Origin: Actinomadura sp. NAK00032
GTDB lineage: Bacteria; Actinomycetota; Actinomycetes; Streptosporangiales; Streptosporangiaceae
Direction: 5' to 3'
Length of the DNA: 64,000 nucleotides
Assembly (NCBI RefSeq): GCF_013364275.1
Contig: NZ_CP054932.1
Coordinates: 8,556,001-8,620,000 of the forward strand
Translations under genes and position numbers: made by a program
In this document: one piece after another, positions 17,147-25,577 of the stretch
How the letters are laid out: every line of letters starts with the position of its first letter
Position numbering within the stretch: the stretch's first letter is position 1
Notes under the pieces: model-generated
The model's database searches: none
Told to the model about the DNA's origin: nothing
What the model saw: the letters and a program-made list of their open reading frames with translations, nothing else

Positions 17147-18013
17147 TCAGATCTTGGAGACCTGGTTGAAGGAGAGCTCGACCGGGGTCTCGCGGCCGAA
17201 GATGGAGACCAGCACCTTGAGCTTCTGCTGCTCGGCGTTGATCTCGTTGACCGTCGCGGGGAGGGTGGCGAACGGGCCGTCCATGACGGTGACGGACTCG
17301 CCGACCTCGTAGTCGACGGCGGCCGGGGCCTTCGCCTGCTCCTTGGCGGTCTTGGCGACGCCCTCCTCCGGCTCGGGGGCCAGCAGGTTGGCGACCTCGT
17401 CGAGGCTCAGCGGGGACGGCTTGTTCAGCAGGCCGACGAAGCCGGTGACGCCCGGGGTGTTGCGGACGGCGGCCCAGGACTCGTCGGTCAGCTCCATCCG
17501 GACGAGGATGTAGCCCGGCAGGACCTTCTCGTTGACCTTCTGCCGCTTGCCCTGCTTGATCTCGGTGACCTCGTGCTGCGGGACCTCGATCTGGAAGATG
17601 AAGTCCTCCATGTTGAGGGTCTGCGTCCGGGTCTCGATGTTGGTCTTGACCCGGTTCTCGTAGCCCGCGTAGGAGTGCACGACGTACCAGTCGCCCGGCT
17701 GGAGCCGGAGCTGCATCTTGAAGTCGGCGTACGGGTCGGCCGGCGGCCCGGCCGGGGCCTCCTCGCCGTCGTCCTCGTCGGCGGCGGCCTCGTCCTCGCC
17801 CTCGACGGCCTCGGCCAGCTCCGCGGCGCCCTCGGCGGCGTCCTGCGCGGGGCCCTCGCCCTCGAGCTTCGTGTCCGCGGGCTCGCCGTCGCCGGCGGCG
17901 ACGACCGCCTCGGCCGTCTCGTCGGCGGGCTCAGCCGCCAGGTCGGCCGCAGCAGCCGCAGCGGACTGGGCCTCTTCAACGGCCTCGTCGTAGGGCTGTG
18001 AGGACTCGGACAC
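17147..18013 (-). CDS. nusG: Transcription termination/antitermination protein NusG
   Basis: 288 residues from GTG 18013. The first about 100 residues are an Ala/Glu/Asp-rich extension, common in streptomycete-type NusG. Then the NGN domain (DWYVVHSYAGYENRVKTNIE, FIFQIEVPQHEVTEIKQGK, LPGYILVRMELTDESW) and the KOW domain (VGESVTVMDGPFATLPATVN). It binds RNA polymerase and Rho and links transcription to translation. 95 bp downstream of secE in the usual secE-nusG order. Confidence 0.97.
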   Translation of the reverse strand: MSESSQPYDEAVEEAQSAAAAAADLAAEPADETAEAVVAAGDGEPADTKLEGEGPAQDAAEGAAELAEAVEGEDEAAADEDDGEEAPAGPPADPYADFKMQLRLQPGDWYVVHSYAGYENRVKTNIETRTQTLNMEDFIFQIEVPQHEVTEIKQGKRQKVNEKVLPGYILVRMELTDESWAAVRNTPGVTGFVGLLNKPSPLSLDEVANLLAPEPEEGVAKTAKEQAKAPAAVDYEVGESVTVMDGPFATLPATVNEINAEQQKLKVLVSIFGRETPVELSFNQVSKI

Positions 18014-18108
18014 GGTGACTCTTTCTCTCGGACTGCGGTGATGGTCTTACCGGTGCTTACCAGGGTACGGCGGGCTCGCCCGGAATGGCGCGCGGCGGCC
18101 GCGCGGCG

Positions 18109-18378
18109 TCAGCCGAAGATGGCGTAGACGCCCTTCTGCAGGCCGTAGTCGAAGGCGGAGACGATCGCGACCATGATCAGCACGAAGGCCAGCGCGGCGG
18201 TCGTGTAGGTGACCAGCTCGCGCCGCGTCGGCCAGATGACCTTGCGCAGCTCGGCGATGACCTGGCGGACGAACAGCGCGGGCCCGGTCCGCCGGGAGGC
18301 GGACTTCTTCTTGCCCTTGTTCTTGCCTTCGTCCTTGGCCTCGGGCTCGTCGCGCTCGTCGCGCGTCTCAGTCGCCAT
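18109..18378 (-). CDS. secE: Preprotein translocase subunit SecE
   Basis: 89 residues. Charged N-terminus (about 1-35), then the SecE motif RQVIAELRKVIWPTRRELVT and a single C-terminal transmembrane helix (about 60-80). Essential subunit of SecYEG, clamping the two halves of SecY. Start ATG 18378. Located between tRNA-Trp and nusG, the conserved actinobacterial order. Confidence 0.97.
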   Translation of the reverse strand: MATETRDERDEPEAKDEGKNKGKKKSASRRTGPALFVRQVIAELRKVIWPTRRELVTYTTAALAFVLIMVAIVSAFDYGLQKGVYAIFG

Positions 18379-18501
18379 TTGCCGCCGTTCACCTCATAGG
18401 TCGTGATCCAACCACCGACGTGGTTGCCGCGCGGTCCCGTGCCGCGTTCCGCCACGGCGCCGCCGTGGCGCGGCCGGCACGGGTGCGCGCACCGCACCTC
18501 G

Positions 18502-18574
18502 CAGGGCAGGAGGGACTCGAACCCCCAACCGCCGGTTTTGGAGACCGGAGCTCTACCAATTGAGCCACTGCCCT
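18502..18574 (-). tRNA. tRNA-Trp (CCA)
   Basis: 73-nt cloverleaf. Acceptor AGGGCAG pairs with CTGCCCT; the anticodon loop CTCCAAA gives CCA; T arm GGGGGTTCGAGTCCCTC. The 3' CCA is not encoded. Lies upstream of secE, as in many actinobacteria. Confidence 0.97.
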
Positions 18575-18853
18575 TCATTCTCCGGCTAAGGAGAACACCC
18601 GGCCGCGGGGCCGGGGTGGTGTCGCGTACCAGCTTACGGCCTCATCGTGATGCCCGCGTGCGGACAGGCTCGTATACCGGTGACGCGTCACTTGGAGGGT
18701 GAGTCTACGTGCCGGAGGGCCCCGCGTCGAACCGATACCGGCGGATCGTTCGCGGCGCCGCGGCGGGGCGCCGGAGGGGGCGGCGGCGAAGACCGCCCGA
18801 CCGGCCCGGATATATGACTCGGGTCACGAGGCGGCGTCTGTAACGATAGGGAC

Positions 18854-20065
18854 ATGAGCACTGAGCGTCCTCGCATCTCCAAGCGCATCGCCGCGATATC
18901 CGAATCCGCCACGCTGGCCGTCGACGCCAAGGCCAAGGCGCTGAAGGCTGCGGGCCGCCCGGTCATCGGGTTCGGCGCGGGCGAGCCCGACTTCCCGACC
19001 CCGGACTACATCGTCGAGGCGGCCGTGACCGCCTGCCGGGTGCCGCGCTTCCACAAGTACACGCCGGCGGGCGGGCTGCCCGAGCTGCGCGCCGCCATCG
19101 CCGAGAAGACCGAGCGCGACTCCGGCTACAAGGTGGAGGCCAACCAGGTCCTGGTGACCAACGGCGGCAAGCAGGCGGTGTACGAGGCGTTCGCCGCGCT
19201 GCTCGACCCGGGCGACGAGGTCATCGTCCCCACCCCGTACTGGACGACCTACCCCGAGTCGATCAAGCTGGCGGGCGGCGTGCCCGTGGACGTCGTCGCC
19301 GACGAGACCACCGGCTACAAGGTGACCGTGGCGCAGCTGGAGGCGGCCCGCACCGACCGCACCAAGGTGCTGCTGTTCGTGTCGCCGTCCAACCCGACCG
19401 GCGCCGTGTACTCGCGCGACGAGATCGAGGCCATCGGACGCTGGGCCGACGAGCACGGCCTGTGGGTCGTCACCGACGAGATCTACGAGCACCTCGTGTA
19501 CGGGGACGCCGAGTTCCACTCGATGCCGGTCGTGGTGCCCGAGCTCGCCGACCGGACGCTCGTCCTGAACGGCGTGGCCAAGACGTACGCGATGACGGGC
19601 TGGCGCGTCGGCTGGCTGATCGGCCCGGCGGACGTGGTGAAGGCCGCGCAGAACCTGCAGTCGCACGCGACGTCCAACGTGGCGAACGTGTCCCAGGCCG
19701 CCGCGCTCGCCGCCGTCACCGGCGACCTGTCCGCGGTGGCGGAGATGCGCAAGGCGTTCGACCGGCGCCGCCAAACGATCGTGCGGATGCTGAACGAGAT
19801 CCCCGGCATGGTCTGCCCCGAGCCGGAGGGCGCGTTCTACGCCTACCCGTCGGTCAAGGCGCTGCTGGGCAAGGAGCTGCGCGGCAAGCGCCCGGAGACG
19901 TCGGTGGAGCTGGCGTCGCTGATCCTTGAGGAGGCCGAGGTCGCGCTGGTGCCGGGCGAGGCGTTCGGCACCCCCGGCTACTTCCGCCTCTCGTACGCGC
20001 TGGGCGACGACGACCTCACCGAAGGCGTCTCGCGGGTCGCGAAGCTGCTCTCCGAGGCGAGCTGA
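18854..20065 (+). CDS. Pyridoxal-phosphate-dependent aminotransferase (aspartate aminotransferase type)
   Basis: 403 residues, class I/II aminotransferase subgroup I-gamma. Landmarks: GFGAGEPDFPTPDYI near the N-terminus, VTNGGKQAVYEAFAALLDPG, SPSNPTGAVYS, and the PLP-binding NGVAKTYAMTGWRVGW with Lys243; the C-terminal FRLSYALGDDDL holds the carboxylate-binding Arg. Catalyses aspartate/2-oxoglutarate transamination or a related reaction. Start ATG 18854, shortly after a TAACGAT box (a possible -10). Single gene, ended by a 16-bp perfect hairpin. Confidence 0.93.
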   Translation: MSTERPRISKRIAAISESATLAVDAKAKALKAAGRPVIGFGAGEPDFPTPDYIVEAAVTACRVPRFHKYTPAGGLPELRAAIAEKTERDSGYKVEANQVLVTNGGKQAVYEAFAALLDPGDEVIVPTPYWTTYPESIKLAGGVPVDVVADETTGYKVTVAQLEAARTDRTKVLLFVSPSNPTGAVYSRDEIEAIGRWADEHGLWVVTDEIYEHLVYGDAEFHSMPVVVPELADRTLVLNGVAKTYAMTGWRVGWLIGPADVVKAAQNLQSHATSNVANVSQAAALAAVTGDLSAVAEMRKAFDRRRQTIVRMLNEIPGMVCPEPEGAFYAYPSVKALLGKELRGKRPETSVELASLILEEAEVALVPGEAFGTPGYFRLSYALGDDDLTEGVSRVAKLLSEAS

Positions 20066-20095
20066 CCGCCGCGCGGAACCCCACCGCGAGCAAAG

Positions 20096-20136
20096 AGGAC
20101 CGGCCCCGGGCGTGCACTTCGCCCGGGGCCGGTCCT
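20096..20136 (+). terminator. Terminator after the aminotransferase gene
   Basis: Perfect 16-bp stem (20096-20111 with 20121-20136) and 9-nt loop, 30 bp past the stop. Confidence 0.85.
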
Positions 20137-20242
20137 GTACGGACGGGGCATGCCCGACCCCGTCCGGGAGCGCCCGGCGGACGGCCCGCGGCGGCCCCTC
20201 AGCGTCCGCGGCCCGCCCTATCCGGGCAAGGGTCGGTGATCC

Positions 20243-21001
20243 TTACGGCCGGACGCCTTCGGCGATGCGCATCAGCCGGTCCTTGGCGGTGCCCTTGGCG
20301 GTGACGGTGACGCCGACGCCGGGCCGCGCCATCCAGGAGATCTGGCGCGCCGCGCCGGGCCCGTCGCCGACCAGCGCCGGCATCCCCCGCACGGACGTGC
20401 GGCCGGGGACGCCCGGCGTCCGCACCAGGTCGTGCGGGCCGGTGAGCCCGCTGCCCGTCACGAGCGCGATCTCCACCGAGCCGCTCTCGCCGCGCCACGC
20501 GCACGTCGTGGTCTTGCGCCCGGTGCCGCCGTCGACGGCGCAGGGGCCCGCGGCGGCCAGCCCGTCCGGGATGTAGGTGATCCAGTCCGGGAGCTCGTCC
20601 ACCACGCCGCCCACTCCGGGCTTGTGCGGTGCCGTGGCGCCGCCGCCACCGGACGACGGGTGCGCCTCCGGCTTCGGCGAAGCGCCCGCCTCGGGCCTCC
20701 CCTTGGACGGCGGGGACGAGGGGAGGCCCGAAGCGGGGGGCCGTTCCGGCGGCCGGGACGCGGAGGCGGTCCCTGTGGGGCGGGCCGTCTCCGTGCTCCC
20801 GGCCGGTGTGGCCCGGAACGACTGATAGGTGGGTACGAGGGCGAGCGCCGCGACCGATGCGGCCGCGACCCCCGCGGCGGCGTGCACGCGGGCCTTCCGG
20901 CGCCGGTGCCGCCGTTTGACGTCGGCGGCGAGCGACGGTGACGCGGCTGCCCCGGCCACCTGCTCGGCCATGGCCTTCCGCAGTTCACTCTCCAGATCCA
21001 T
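20243..21001 (-). CDS. Single-pass membrane protein paired with the ECF sigma factor (putative anti-sigma factor)
   Basis: 252 residues. Basic cytoplasmic N-terminus (ADVKRRHRRRKARVHAAAG), one membrane helix (about 40-58), a Pro/Ser/Gly-rich linker to about 130, and an exported C-terminal domain of about 115 residues with two Cys (PCAVDGG, TTCAWRG). It starts 3 bp after the sigma gene ends. Topology and coupling suggest an anti-sigma or signalling partner, but there is no classical zinc-binding anti-sigma motif, so the role is inferred. Confidence 0.65.
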   Translation of the reverse strand: MDLESELRKAMAEQVAGAAASPSLAADVKRRHRRRKARVHAAAGVAAASVAALALVPTYQSFRATPAGSTETARPTGTASASRPPERPPASGLPSSPPSKGRPEAGASPKPEAHPSSGGGGATAPHKPGVGGVVDELPDWITYIPDGLAAAGPCAVDGGTGRKTTTCAWRGESGSVEIALVTGSGLTGPHDLVRTPGVPGRTSVRGMPALVGDGPGAARQISWMARPGVGVTVTAKGTAKDRLMRIAEGVRP

Positions 21002-21004
21002 CGC

Positions 21005-21514
21005 TCAGCTCCCCAATGGCGCCAGGTTCGAGTCGAGGCGCTCCCGGAGCCTGGCGAGCCCCCGGGACGCCTGGCTCTTGACCGTTCCGACCGAACAGCC
21101 GAGAGCCTGTGCCGTCTCGGCCTCCGAGAGGTCCTCCCAGAAACGCAGGACGAGCACGGCCCGCTGGCGTGGGCCGAGCCTGCGCAGCTCCTCCATGAGC
21201 GTCCCCCTCAGCTCGACGGCGTGGTTCGGCGAGGCCGCCGGGGTCTCCGGCAGCCGCGCCATGTGGATCTCGCGGAGCACCTTCCACCGGCGGGAGCGGC
21301 TGATCACGAGGTTGACCAGGATCCGGCGGACGTAGGGTTCCGGATCCTTGCCCGGTTCCAGCCGTCCCCAGTGGCGGTAGGCCTTCTCCAGCGCGGTCTG
21401 CAGGATGTCCTCGGCGTCCTGCCGCGCCCCGCACATCAGTGCCGCGGTGCGCAGCAGGGCATCGCCGCGTGCCGCCACGAACTCCACGAACGACTCGTCG
21501 TCTCGACGCCCCAC
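21005..21514 (-). CDS. SigE-family ECF RNA polymerase sigma factor
   Basis: 169 residues from GTG 21514. Region 2 is ARGDALLRTAALMCGARQDAED through LQTALEKAYRHWGRL; region 4 is ELRRLGPRQRAVLVLRFWED then LSEAETAQALGCSVGTVKSQ. This matches the streptomycete SigE-type ECF subfamily. It is followed after 3 bp by the membrane protein gene and preceded on the same strand by a repeat-rich secreted protein gene. Probably responds to an envelope signal. Confidence 0.92.
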   Translation of the reverse strand: MGRRDDESFVEFVAARGDALLRTAALMCGARQDAEDILQTALEKAYRHWGRLEPGKDPEPYVRRILVNLVISRSRRWKVLREIHMARLPETPAASPNHAVELRGTLMEELRRLGPRQRAVLVLRFWEDLSEAETAQALGCSVGTVKSQASRGLARLRERLDSNLAPLGS

Positions 21515-21544
21515 TGTGCTCCGTCCCGGCTAGTGCGGTTCCGG

Positions 21545-21614
21545 TGTTGTGCTGTGCCGCTGTCGTGCTGTGCGGTTGTCGTGCTCAGCGGCTGTTGTGC
21601 TGTGCCGCTGTCGT
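21545..21614. repeat. 22-bp direct repeats in a low-complexity spacer
   Basis: Identical 22-bp copies at 21545-21566 and 21593-21614, within a stretch of imperfect GCTGTGC/GTTGTGC repeats between the sigma gene and the secreted protein gene. It sits in the 5' region of the sigma transcript; no function is evident. Confidence 0.6.
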
Positions 21615-21698
21615 ACCGTGCCGTGGGCGGACGGCCCCCGCGCCTGGGCCGCCCGCCCGCGTCTGTGGTGTCGCGGGCCCCGGTCGCCGGGGTCCGCG

Positions 21699-22709
21699 CT
21701 ATCGGGCCTGCCGCAGGGCGGTGGCCATGTCCGGCAGCCCGCCGGCGAGGACGGGGCTGCCGTCGAGGTACATCGAGTAGCCGTTCGGGTCGAACAGCAG
21801 CACGCCGCCGCCCTTCGGGCTCTGCCAGGCGGCGACGCCGGCGACGGCGACCGGGGTACCGCCCTCGGGCAGCTTCAGCGTCTTGCGCAGCTCGGCCTGG
21901 GACATGCCGGCCGGCGTCTTCAGGGTCTGGACGGTGACCCACTGGCCGGCCTTGCCGACCCACTTCTGCGTGACCGCGCAGACGCGCTGCTCGCGGAGCT
22001 CGGCCGAGCCGGGAACGGTGGAAGCGTAACGCAGGCCCTTCGTCAGCATGGCGGCCTTCTCGGCCGCGCCGCCGACCTTCACGGCGGGCTTGAGCGTGCT
22101 GCAGTCGAGCTTCGGCACGGCGGGCGCGGCGGGCTTGGCGGGGACGCGCGCGGCGGGCGGGGCGCTGCGGGCGCCGGCCGGGGTGTCCTTGGTGGACGGC
22201 GGGCAGGTCGGCAGGTTCGCGGGGACCTTGCCCTTGACGTCCGCCGGCACCTTGTTCTTGACGTCCGCCGGGACCTCGGCGCCGGGGACCTTCGCACCGG
22301 GCAGGTCGGTCTTGGGCAGCTCGGTCTTGGGCAGCTCGCCCTTCGGCAGCTCGCCCTTGGGCAGGCCGGGCGCGGGGACGCCGGTGTCGGGCAGCTTCGC
22401 GCCGGCCGGGTTCTGCTTCAGCTGCTGCTCGACCTGCTTGCGCTGCTGCTCCAGCTGCTTCTTCGCGCCGGTCTCGGGGAGCCCGGCGGCCGGGGCGCCC
22501 GCCTTGGACAGCTTCGCCGGGATGCAGGTCGGCAGCGTCTTCGGCGCCGCGTCCTGCACCTTGCGCTCGACGGCGGTCGGGGCCTTGGCGTCGTTCGACT
22601 GGAGGCCCGCCTCGTGGTGGGAACCGGTCATCGCCCACGTCGCGCCGCCGCCGACGGCGACGGTTCCGACGGCGGACGCGGCGATCAAGGCGGCCTTCAG
22701 GGTGATCAT
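21699..22709 (-). CDS. Secreted or anchored hypothetical protein with a Pro/Lys/Leu repeat region
   Basis: 336 residues. N-terminal hydrophobic export segment (ALIAASAVGTVAVGGGATWA). The middle (about 85-190) is low complexity: LPKGEL/LPKTEL-type pentapeptide repeats followed by VPADVKNK, VPADVKGK and VPANL units. The C-terminal about 115 residues form a compact domain with KLDCSTLKPAV and GVLLFDPNGYSMYLDGSPV. It lies upstream of the ECF sigma gene on the same strand. Not a recognised family; the repeats may span the cell wall. Confidence 0.7.
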   Translation of the reverse strand: MITLKAALIAASAVGTVAVGGGATWAMTGSHHEAGLQSNDAKAPTAVERKVQDAAPKTLPTCIPAKLSKAGAPAAGLPETGAKKQLEQQRKQVEQQLKQNPAGAKLPDTGVPAPGLPKGELPKGELPKTELPKTDLPGAKVPGAEVPADVKNKVPADVKGKVPANLPTCPPSTKDTPAGARSAPPAARVPAKPAAPAVPKLDCSTLKPAVKVGGAAEKAAMLTKGLRYASTVPGSAELREQRVCAVTQKWVGKAGQWVTVQTLKTPAGMSQAELRKTLKLPEGGTPVAVAGVAAWQSPKGGGVLLFDPNGYSMYLDGSPVLAGGLPDMATALRQAR

Positions 22710-22792
22710 GGTGTGTGTCCCTTTCTGCCCGGGTCTTTCCAGCGGGGGGTGCTAGCGGGGGCGGGTCGCCCGTTTCTCTCTGGCGCCCCTCG

Positions 22793-22820
22793 TATACGCA
22801 CGGTGCCCGGAGGGGGTTGC
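22793..22820 (-). promoter_or_regulatory. Candidate ECF-type promoter (GCAACC-N16-CGTATA)
   Basis: On the minus strand, GCAACC (22815-22820) is followed after exactly 16 bp by CGTATA (22793-22798), the AAC/CGT pattern of ECF promoters. It reads toward the repeat-rich protein gene (about 80-nt leader) and the sigma gene. It suggests autoregulation by the sigma factor; untested. Confidence 0.4.
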
Positions 22821-22950
22821 ACGCGATTCCAAAGTTTTTTCGGGATGCCCATGGGACGCGATGGCCGCGCGGTGTCATGCGAGGTAGTCCGGTGTGATGA
22901 TCCTGCGGGTACGGGATTCGGCCGGGCCGATGATCCGGCAACATTGGCTC

Positions 22951-24009
22951 ATGGAGGCCAGTACCGTTTCAGTCCGTCCGGTCCCGCGGGACGCCGCCCG
23001 TCCGGACGTGGGCCTGCTCCCCAAGGCGCACCTGCATCTGCACTTCACCGGGTCGATGCGGCATTCCACGCTGGTGGAGCTGGCCACCCTGCACGGCGTC
23101 CACCTGCCGGACGCGCTCGTCGAGGACTGGCCGCCCAGGCTGCACGCCACCGACGAGCGCGGCTGGTTCCGGTTCCAGCGCCTGTACGACATCGCGCGCT
23201 CGGTGCTGCAGACCCCGGACGACCTGCGCCGGCTGCTGCGCGAGACCGCCGAGGACGAGGCGGCCGAGGGGTCGGGCTGGTTGGAGATCCAGGTCGACCC
23301 GAGCGGCTACGCGGCGCGGTTCGGCGGGCTGACCCCGACCGTGGAGCTGGTGCTGGACGCGGCGCGGGATGCGTCGGCGGCGTCCGGCGTCGGCATCGGC
23401 CTGGTGATCGCCGCGAACCGGACCCGGCACCCGCTGGACGCCAAGACGCTGGCGCGGCTGGCCGTCCGGTACGCGGGCGAGGGCGTGGTGGGGTTCGGGC
23501 TGTCCAACGACGAGCGGCGCGGCCGGGCCTACGACTTCGAGGGCGCGTTCCGGATCGCCAAGCGCGGCGGGCTGCTGTCGGACCCGCACGGCGGTGAGCT
23601 GCTCGGCCCGGCGAGCGTCCGCGAGTGCCTGGACACGCTGGACGCCGACCGGATCGGCCACGGCGTCCGCGCCGTCGAGGACCCGCGCCTGCTCGCCGCG
23701 ATCGTGGACCGGGGCGTGACGCTGGAGGTGTGCCCGGCGTCGAACGTGGGGCTCGGCGTGGCGGCGACGGCGGGCGACGTCCCGGTGCGGCGGCTGTTCG
23801 AGGCGGGCGCGTCGATCGCGCTGGGCGCCGACGACCCGCTGCTGTTCGGGTCGCGGCTGGCGCGCCAGTACGAGCTGGTCCGCACCGAGCACGGGTTCAC
23901 CGACGCCGAGCTGGCGGAGCTGGCCCGGCAGTCGATCAGGGCGTCGGCGGCCCCGGACGCCCTGCGCCGCCGCCTGCTGGCGGGGGTCGACGCCTGGCTG
24001 GCGGGCTAG
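22951..24009 (+). CDS. Adenosine deaminase family protein
   Basis: About 352 residues from ATG 22951 (the frame extends to GTG 22894 and ATG 22930; no start has a clear ribosome-binding site). Metal-dependent amidohydrolase fold: N-terminal PKAHLHLHFTGSMRHS (metal-binding HxH), central SGWLEIQVDPSGYAARFGG, GFGLSNDERRGR, DRIGHGVRAVEDPRLL with the catalytic His, VCPASNVGLGV, and ALGADDPLLFGS with the C-terminal metal Asp. The HFTGSM form of the first motif marks a divergent ADA-like subgroup, so the substrate may differ from adenosine. Confidence 0.85.
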   Translation: MEASTVSVRPVPRDAARPDVGLLPKAHLHLHFTGSMRHSTLVELATLHGVHLPDALVEDWPPRLHATDERGWFRFQRLYDIARSVLQTPDDLRRLLRETAEDEAAEGSGWLEIQVDPSGYAARFGGLTPTVELVLDAARDASAASGVGIGLVIAANRTRHPLDAKTLARLAVRYAGEGVVGFGLSNDERRGRAYDFEGAFRIAKRGGLLSDPHGGELLGPASVRECLDTLDADRIGHGVRAVEDPRLLAAIVDRGVTLEVCPASNVGLGVAATAGDVPVRRLFEAGASIALGADDPLLFGSRLARQYELVRTEHGFTDAELAELARQSIRASAAPDALRRRLLAGVDAWLAG

Positions 24010-24033
24010 CCGCCGACCGGCGGGCTAGCCGCC
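24000..24033. terminator. Duplicated 15-bp palindrome holding both convergent stop codons
   Basis: Two copies of a 15-bp palindromic unit centred on CTAG (24000-24014 and 24019-24033). The first contains the TAG stop of the deaminase gene, the second the TAG stop of the tetR gene on the other strand. Together they can form a hairpin serving as a shared terminator. Confidence 0.55.
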
Positions 24034-24612
24034 GGAGTCGGCGGAGGTCTCGACGCCGCGCAGGCCGTCCGCCCAGGCCGCCACGGTGGCGGGCACCGTG
24101 CCGAGCGCGCCGTCGCCGTACGGCACGCCGAGGGCGCTCAGGACGTGCACCAGCAGCCCCGCCGACAGGAACCGGGCGATCTCCTCGGGCCGCGCGCCGG
24201 TCAGGTCGTGGACGACCCGCCACAACCGCGCCCAGCGGACGCGCCCGAGCCGGGCGGTGTCGGCGTCCCGGACGGCGACCGCGTAGATCTTGAGCAGCAG
24301 CCGGGGAAGCGCGGGCGCGTCCTGCGGCAGCCGCGCGCAGGCCCGCGCCATCGCGTCGAGCGCCTCGTCGCCGCGCAGCCCGCCGGCGGCGTCCCGCAGG
24401 ACGCCCTCCAGGTCGTCGAAGCAGCGCTCGGCGGCGGCGAGGAACAGCGCGTGCTTGGACGCGAAGAGCCGGAACATGTAGGGCTGCGAGACGCCGATCC
24501 GCCGGGCGATCGTCCAGGTGGACGTGCCGTCGTACCCGCCCAGGGCGAACTCGGCCATCGCCGCCCGCACCGCGAGCTCGCGACGGTCCGCGGCGCTCAT
24601 CCTCGGGCTCAT
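24025..24612 (-). CDS. TetR family transcriptional regulator
   Basis: 195 residues from ATG 24612 (ATG 24600 also possible). HTH region ELAVRAAMAEFALGGYDGTS, then TWTIARRIGVSQPYMFRLFA and SKHALFLAAAERCFDDLEGV. A TACGTT box lies 7 bp before ATG 24612 on the minus strand and there is no clear Shine-Dalgarno, so the mRNA may be leaderless. Convergent with the deaminase gene. Target unknown. Confidence 0.88.
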   Translation of the reverse strand: MSPRMSAADRRELAVRAAMAEFALGGYDGTSTWTIARRIGVSQPYMFRLFASKHALFLAAAERCFDDLEGVLRDAAGGLRGDEALDAMARACARLPQDAPALPRLLLKIYAVAVRDADTARLGRVRWARLWRVVHDLTGARPEEIARFLSAGLLVHVLSALGVPYGDGALGTVPATVAAWADGLRGVETSADSGG

Positions 24613-24686
24613 ACCGTCCAACGTAGTGCCGCCCCGCCCCGCAGGGGTCACGCGGACAGGTCGCACACCACCGACTTACAGGTTGC

Positions 24687-25457
24687 TCAGACCGCGGGGT
24701 CGCCAGGGGCCGCAGGCCGGTCGTGGGCGAGGGAGTCAGCCGGTGAGAGTGGTGGTCGGTCTGCGGTGGGCCACATGCCCTGGTGTTCCAGGTGGGTGGT
24801 CAGGAGGGCTCCGGCGCGGACGATGTGGGCGCGCATTTCGGTGGCGGCGGTCTGGGCGTCTCCGGTGCGGAGGGCGGCCAGGATCCGGGCGTGGTCGCGG
24901 ACGGCGAGGGCGGGCCAGCCGGGGAGCCGGCCGTACAGGCCGCGCGGGGCGTAGCGGGCCACGGTCCCGAGCGACCAGGCGAGCTTCGGGGAGTCGGCGG
25001 CCAGGTTGATCTCCCGGTGGAAGAGGTGGTCGTACTCCTCGACGAGGTCGGGGCGGCGGGCGGCCGTGGCGCGTTCCAGCGCGCGGTGGAGGGCGGCCAG
25101 TTCGCGGAGGGCGGCGGCGCCGATCCGCGGGGTGGCGCGTGCGGCGAGTTCGGCGGCGATGCCTGCCTGCACCCAGAACAGGTCCTGGACGTCCCGCTTC
25201 GACAGCGGCGCGACGACGAACCCGCGGCGCGGCTCCAGCACGACGAACCCCTCGCTGCGCAGCGACTTCAGCGCCTCCCGGACGGGGGTGACGCTGATGC
25301 CGAACTCCACGGCGAGGCGCTCCAGCCGCAGGTGGTCGCCGGGGCGGAGCCGGCCGTCCATGATCAGCTCGCGGATGCGGGCGGCGGCCTCGTCGCTCAG
25401 CTGCGGCCGGGTGCCGAGCGCCCGCCGGGGCGGGGGGAGGGGGGCGGGTAGGGCCAC
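24687..25457 (-). CDS. GntR family transcriptional regulator, FadR/FCD subgroup
   Basis: 256 residues. Winged helix: ARIRELIMDGRLRPGDHLRL, ERLAVEFGISVTPVREALKS, LRSEGFVVLEPRRGFVVAPL. All-helical FCD ligand domain with a DHLFHREI metal-binding segment near residue 165 and a later His in ALAVRDHARI. Such proteins usually repress catabolic operons and bind carboxylates through a metal. No obvious target gene adjoins it. Confidence 0.9.
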   Translation of the reverse strand: MALPAPLPPPRRALGTRPQLSDEAAARIRELIMDGRLRPGDHLRLERLAVEFGISVTPVREALKSLRSEGFVVLEPRRGFVVAPLSKRDVQDLFWVQAGIAAELAARATPRIGAAALRELAALHRALERATAARRPDLVEEYDHLFHREINLAADSPKLAWSLGTVARYAPRGLYGRLPGWPALAVRDHARILAALRTGDAQTAATEMRAHIVRAGALLTTHLEHQGMWPTADRPPLSPADSLAHDRPAAPGDPAV

Positions 25458-25577
25458 GGCGGTACTCCCGTCCGGGCCCTTCCGCGGCCGAGCCCCGCGG
25501 TGGTCGAGGGCCCTGCCCTCATGGTTCCCGCTCCCGGCCCGTTTCAGCCCCGGCCGGTACCAGCCGGTCCGGTGGGG

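Noticed and set aside
17700..18013. Acidic N-terminal extension of NusG
   Set aside because: About 100 extra Ala/Glu/Asp-rich residues look odd beside E. coli NusG but are normal in streptomycete-type NusG.
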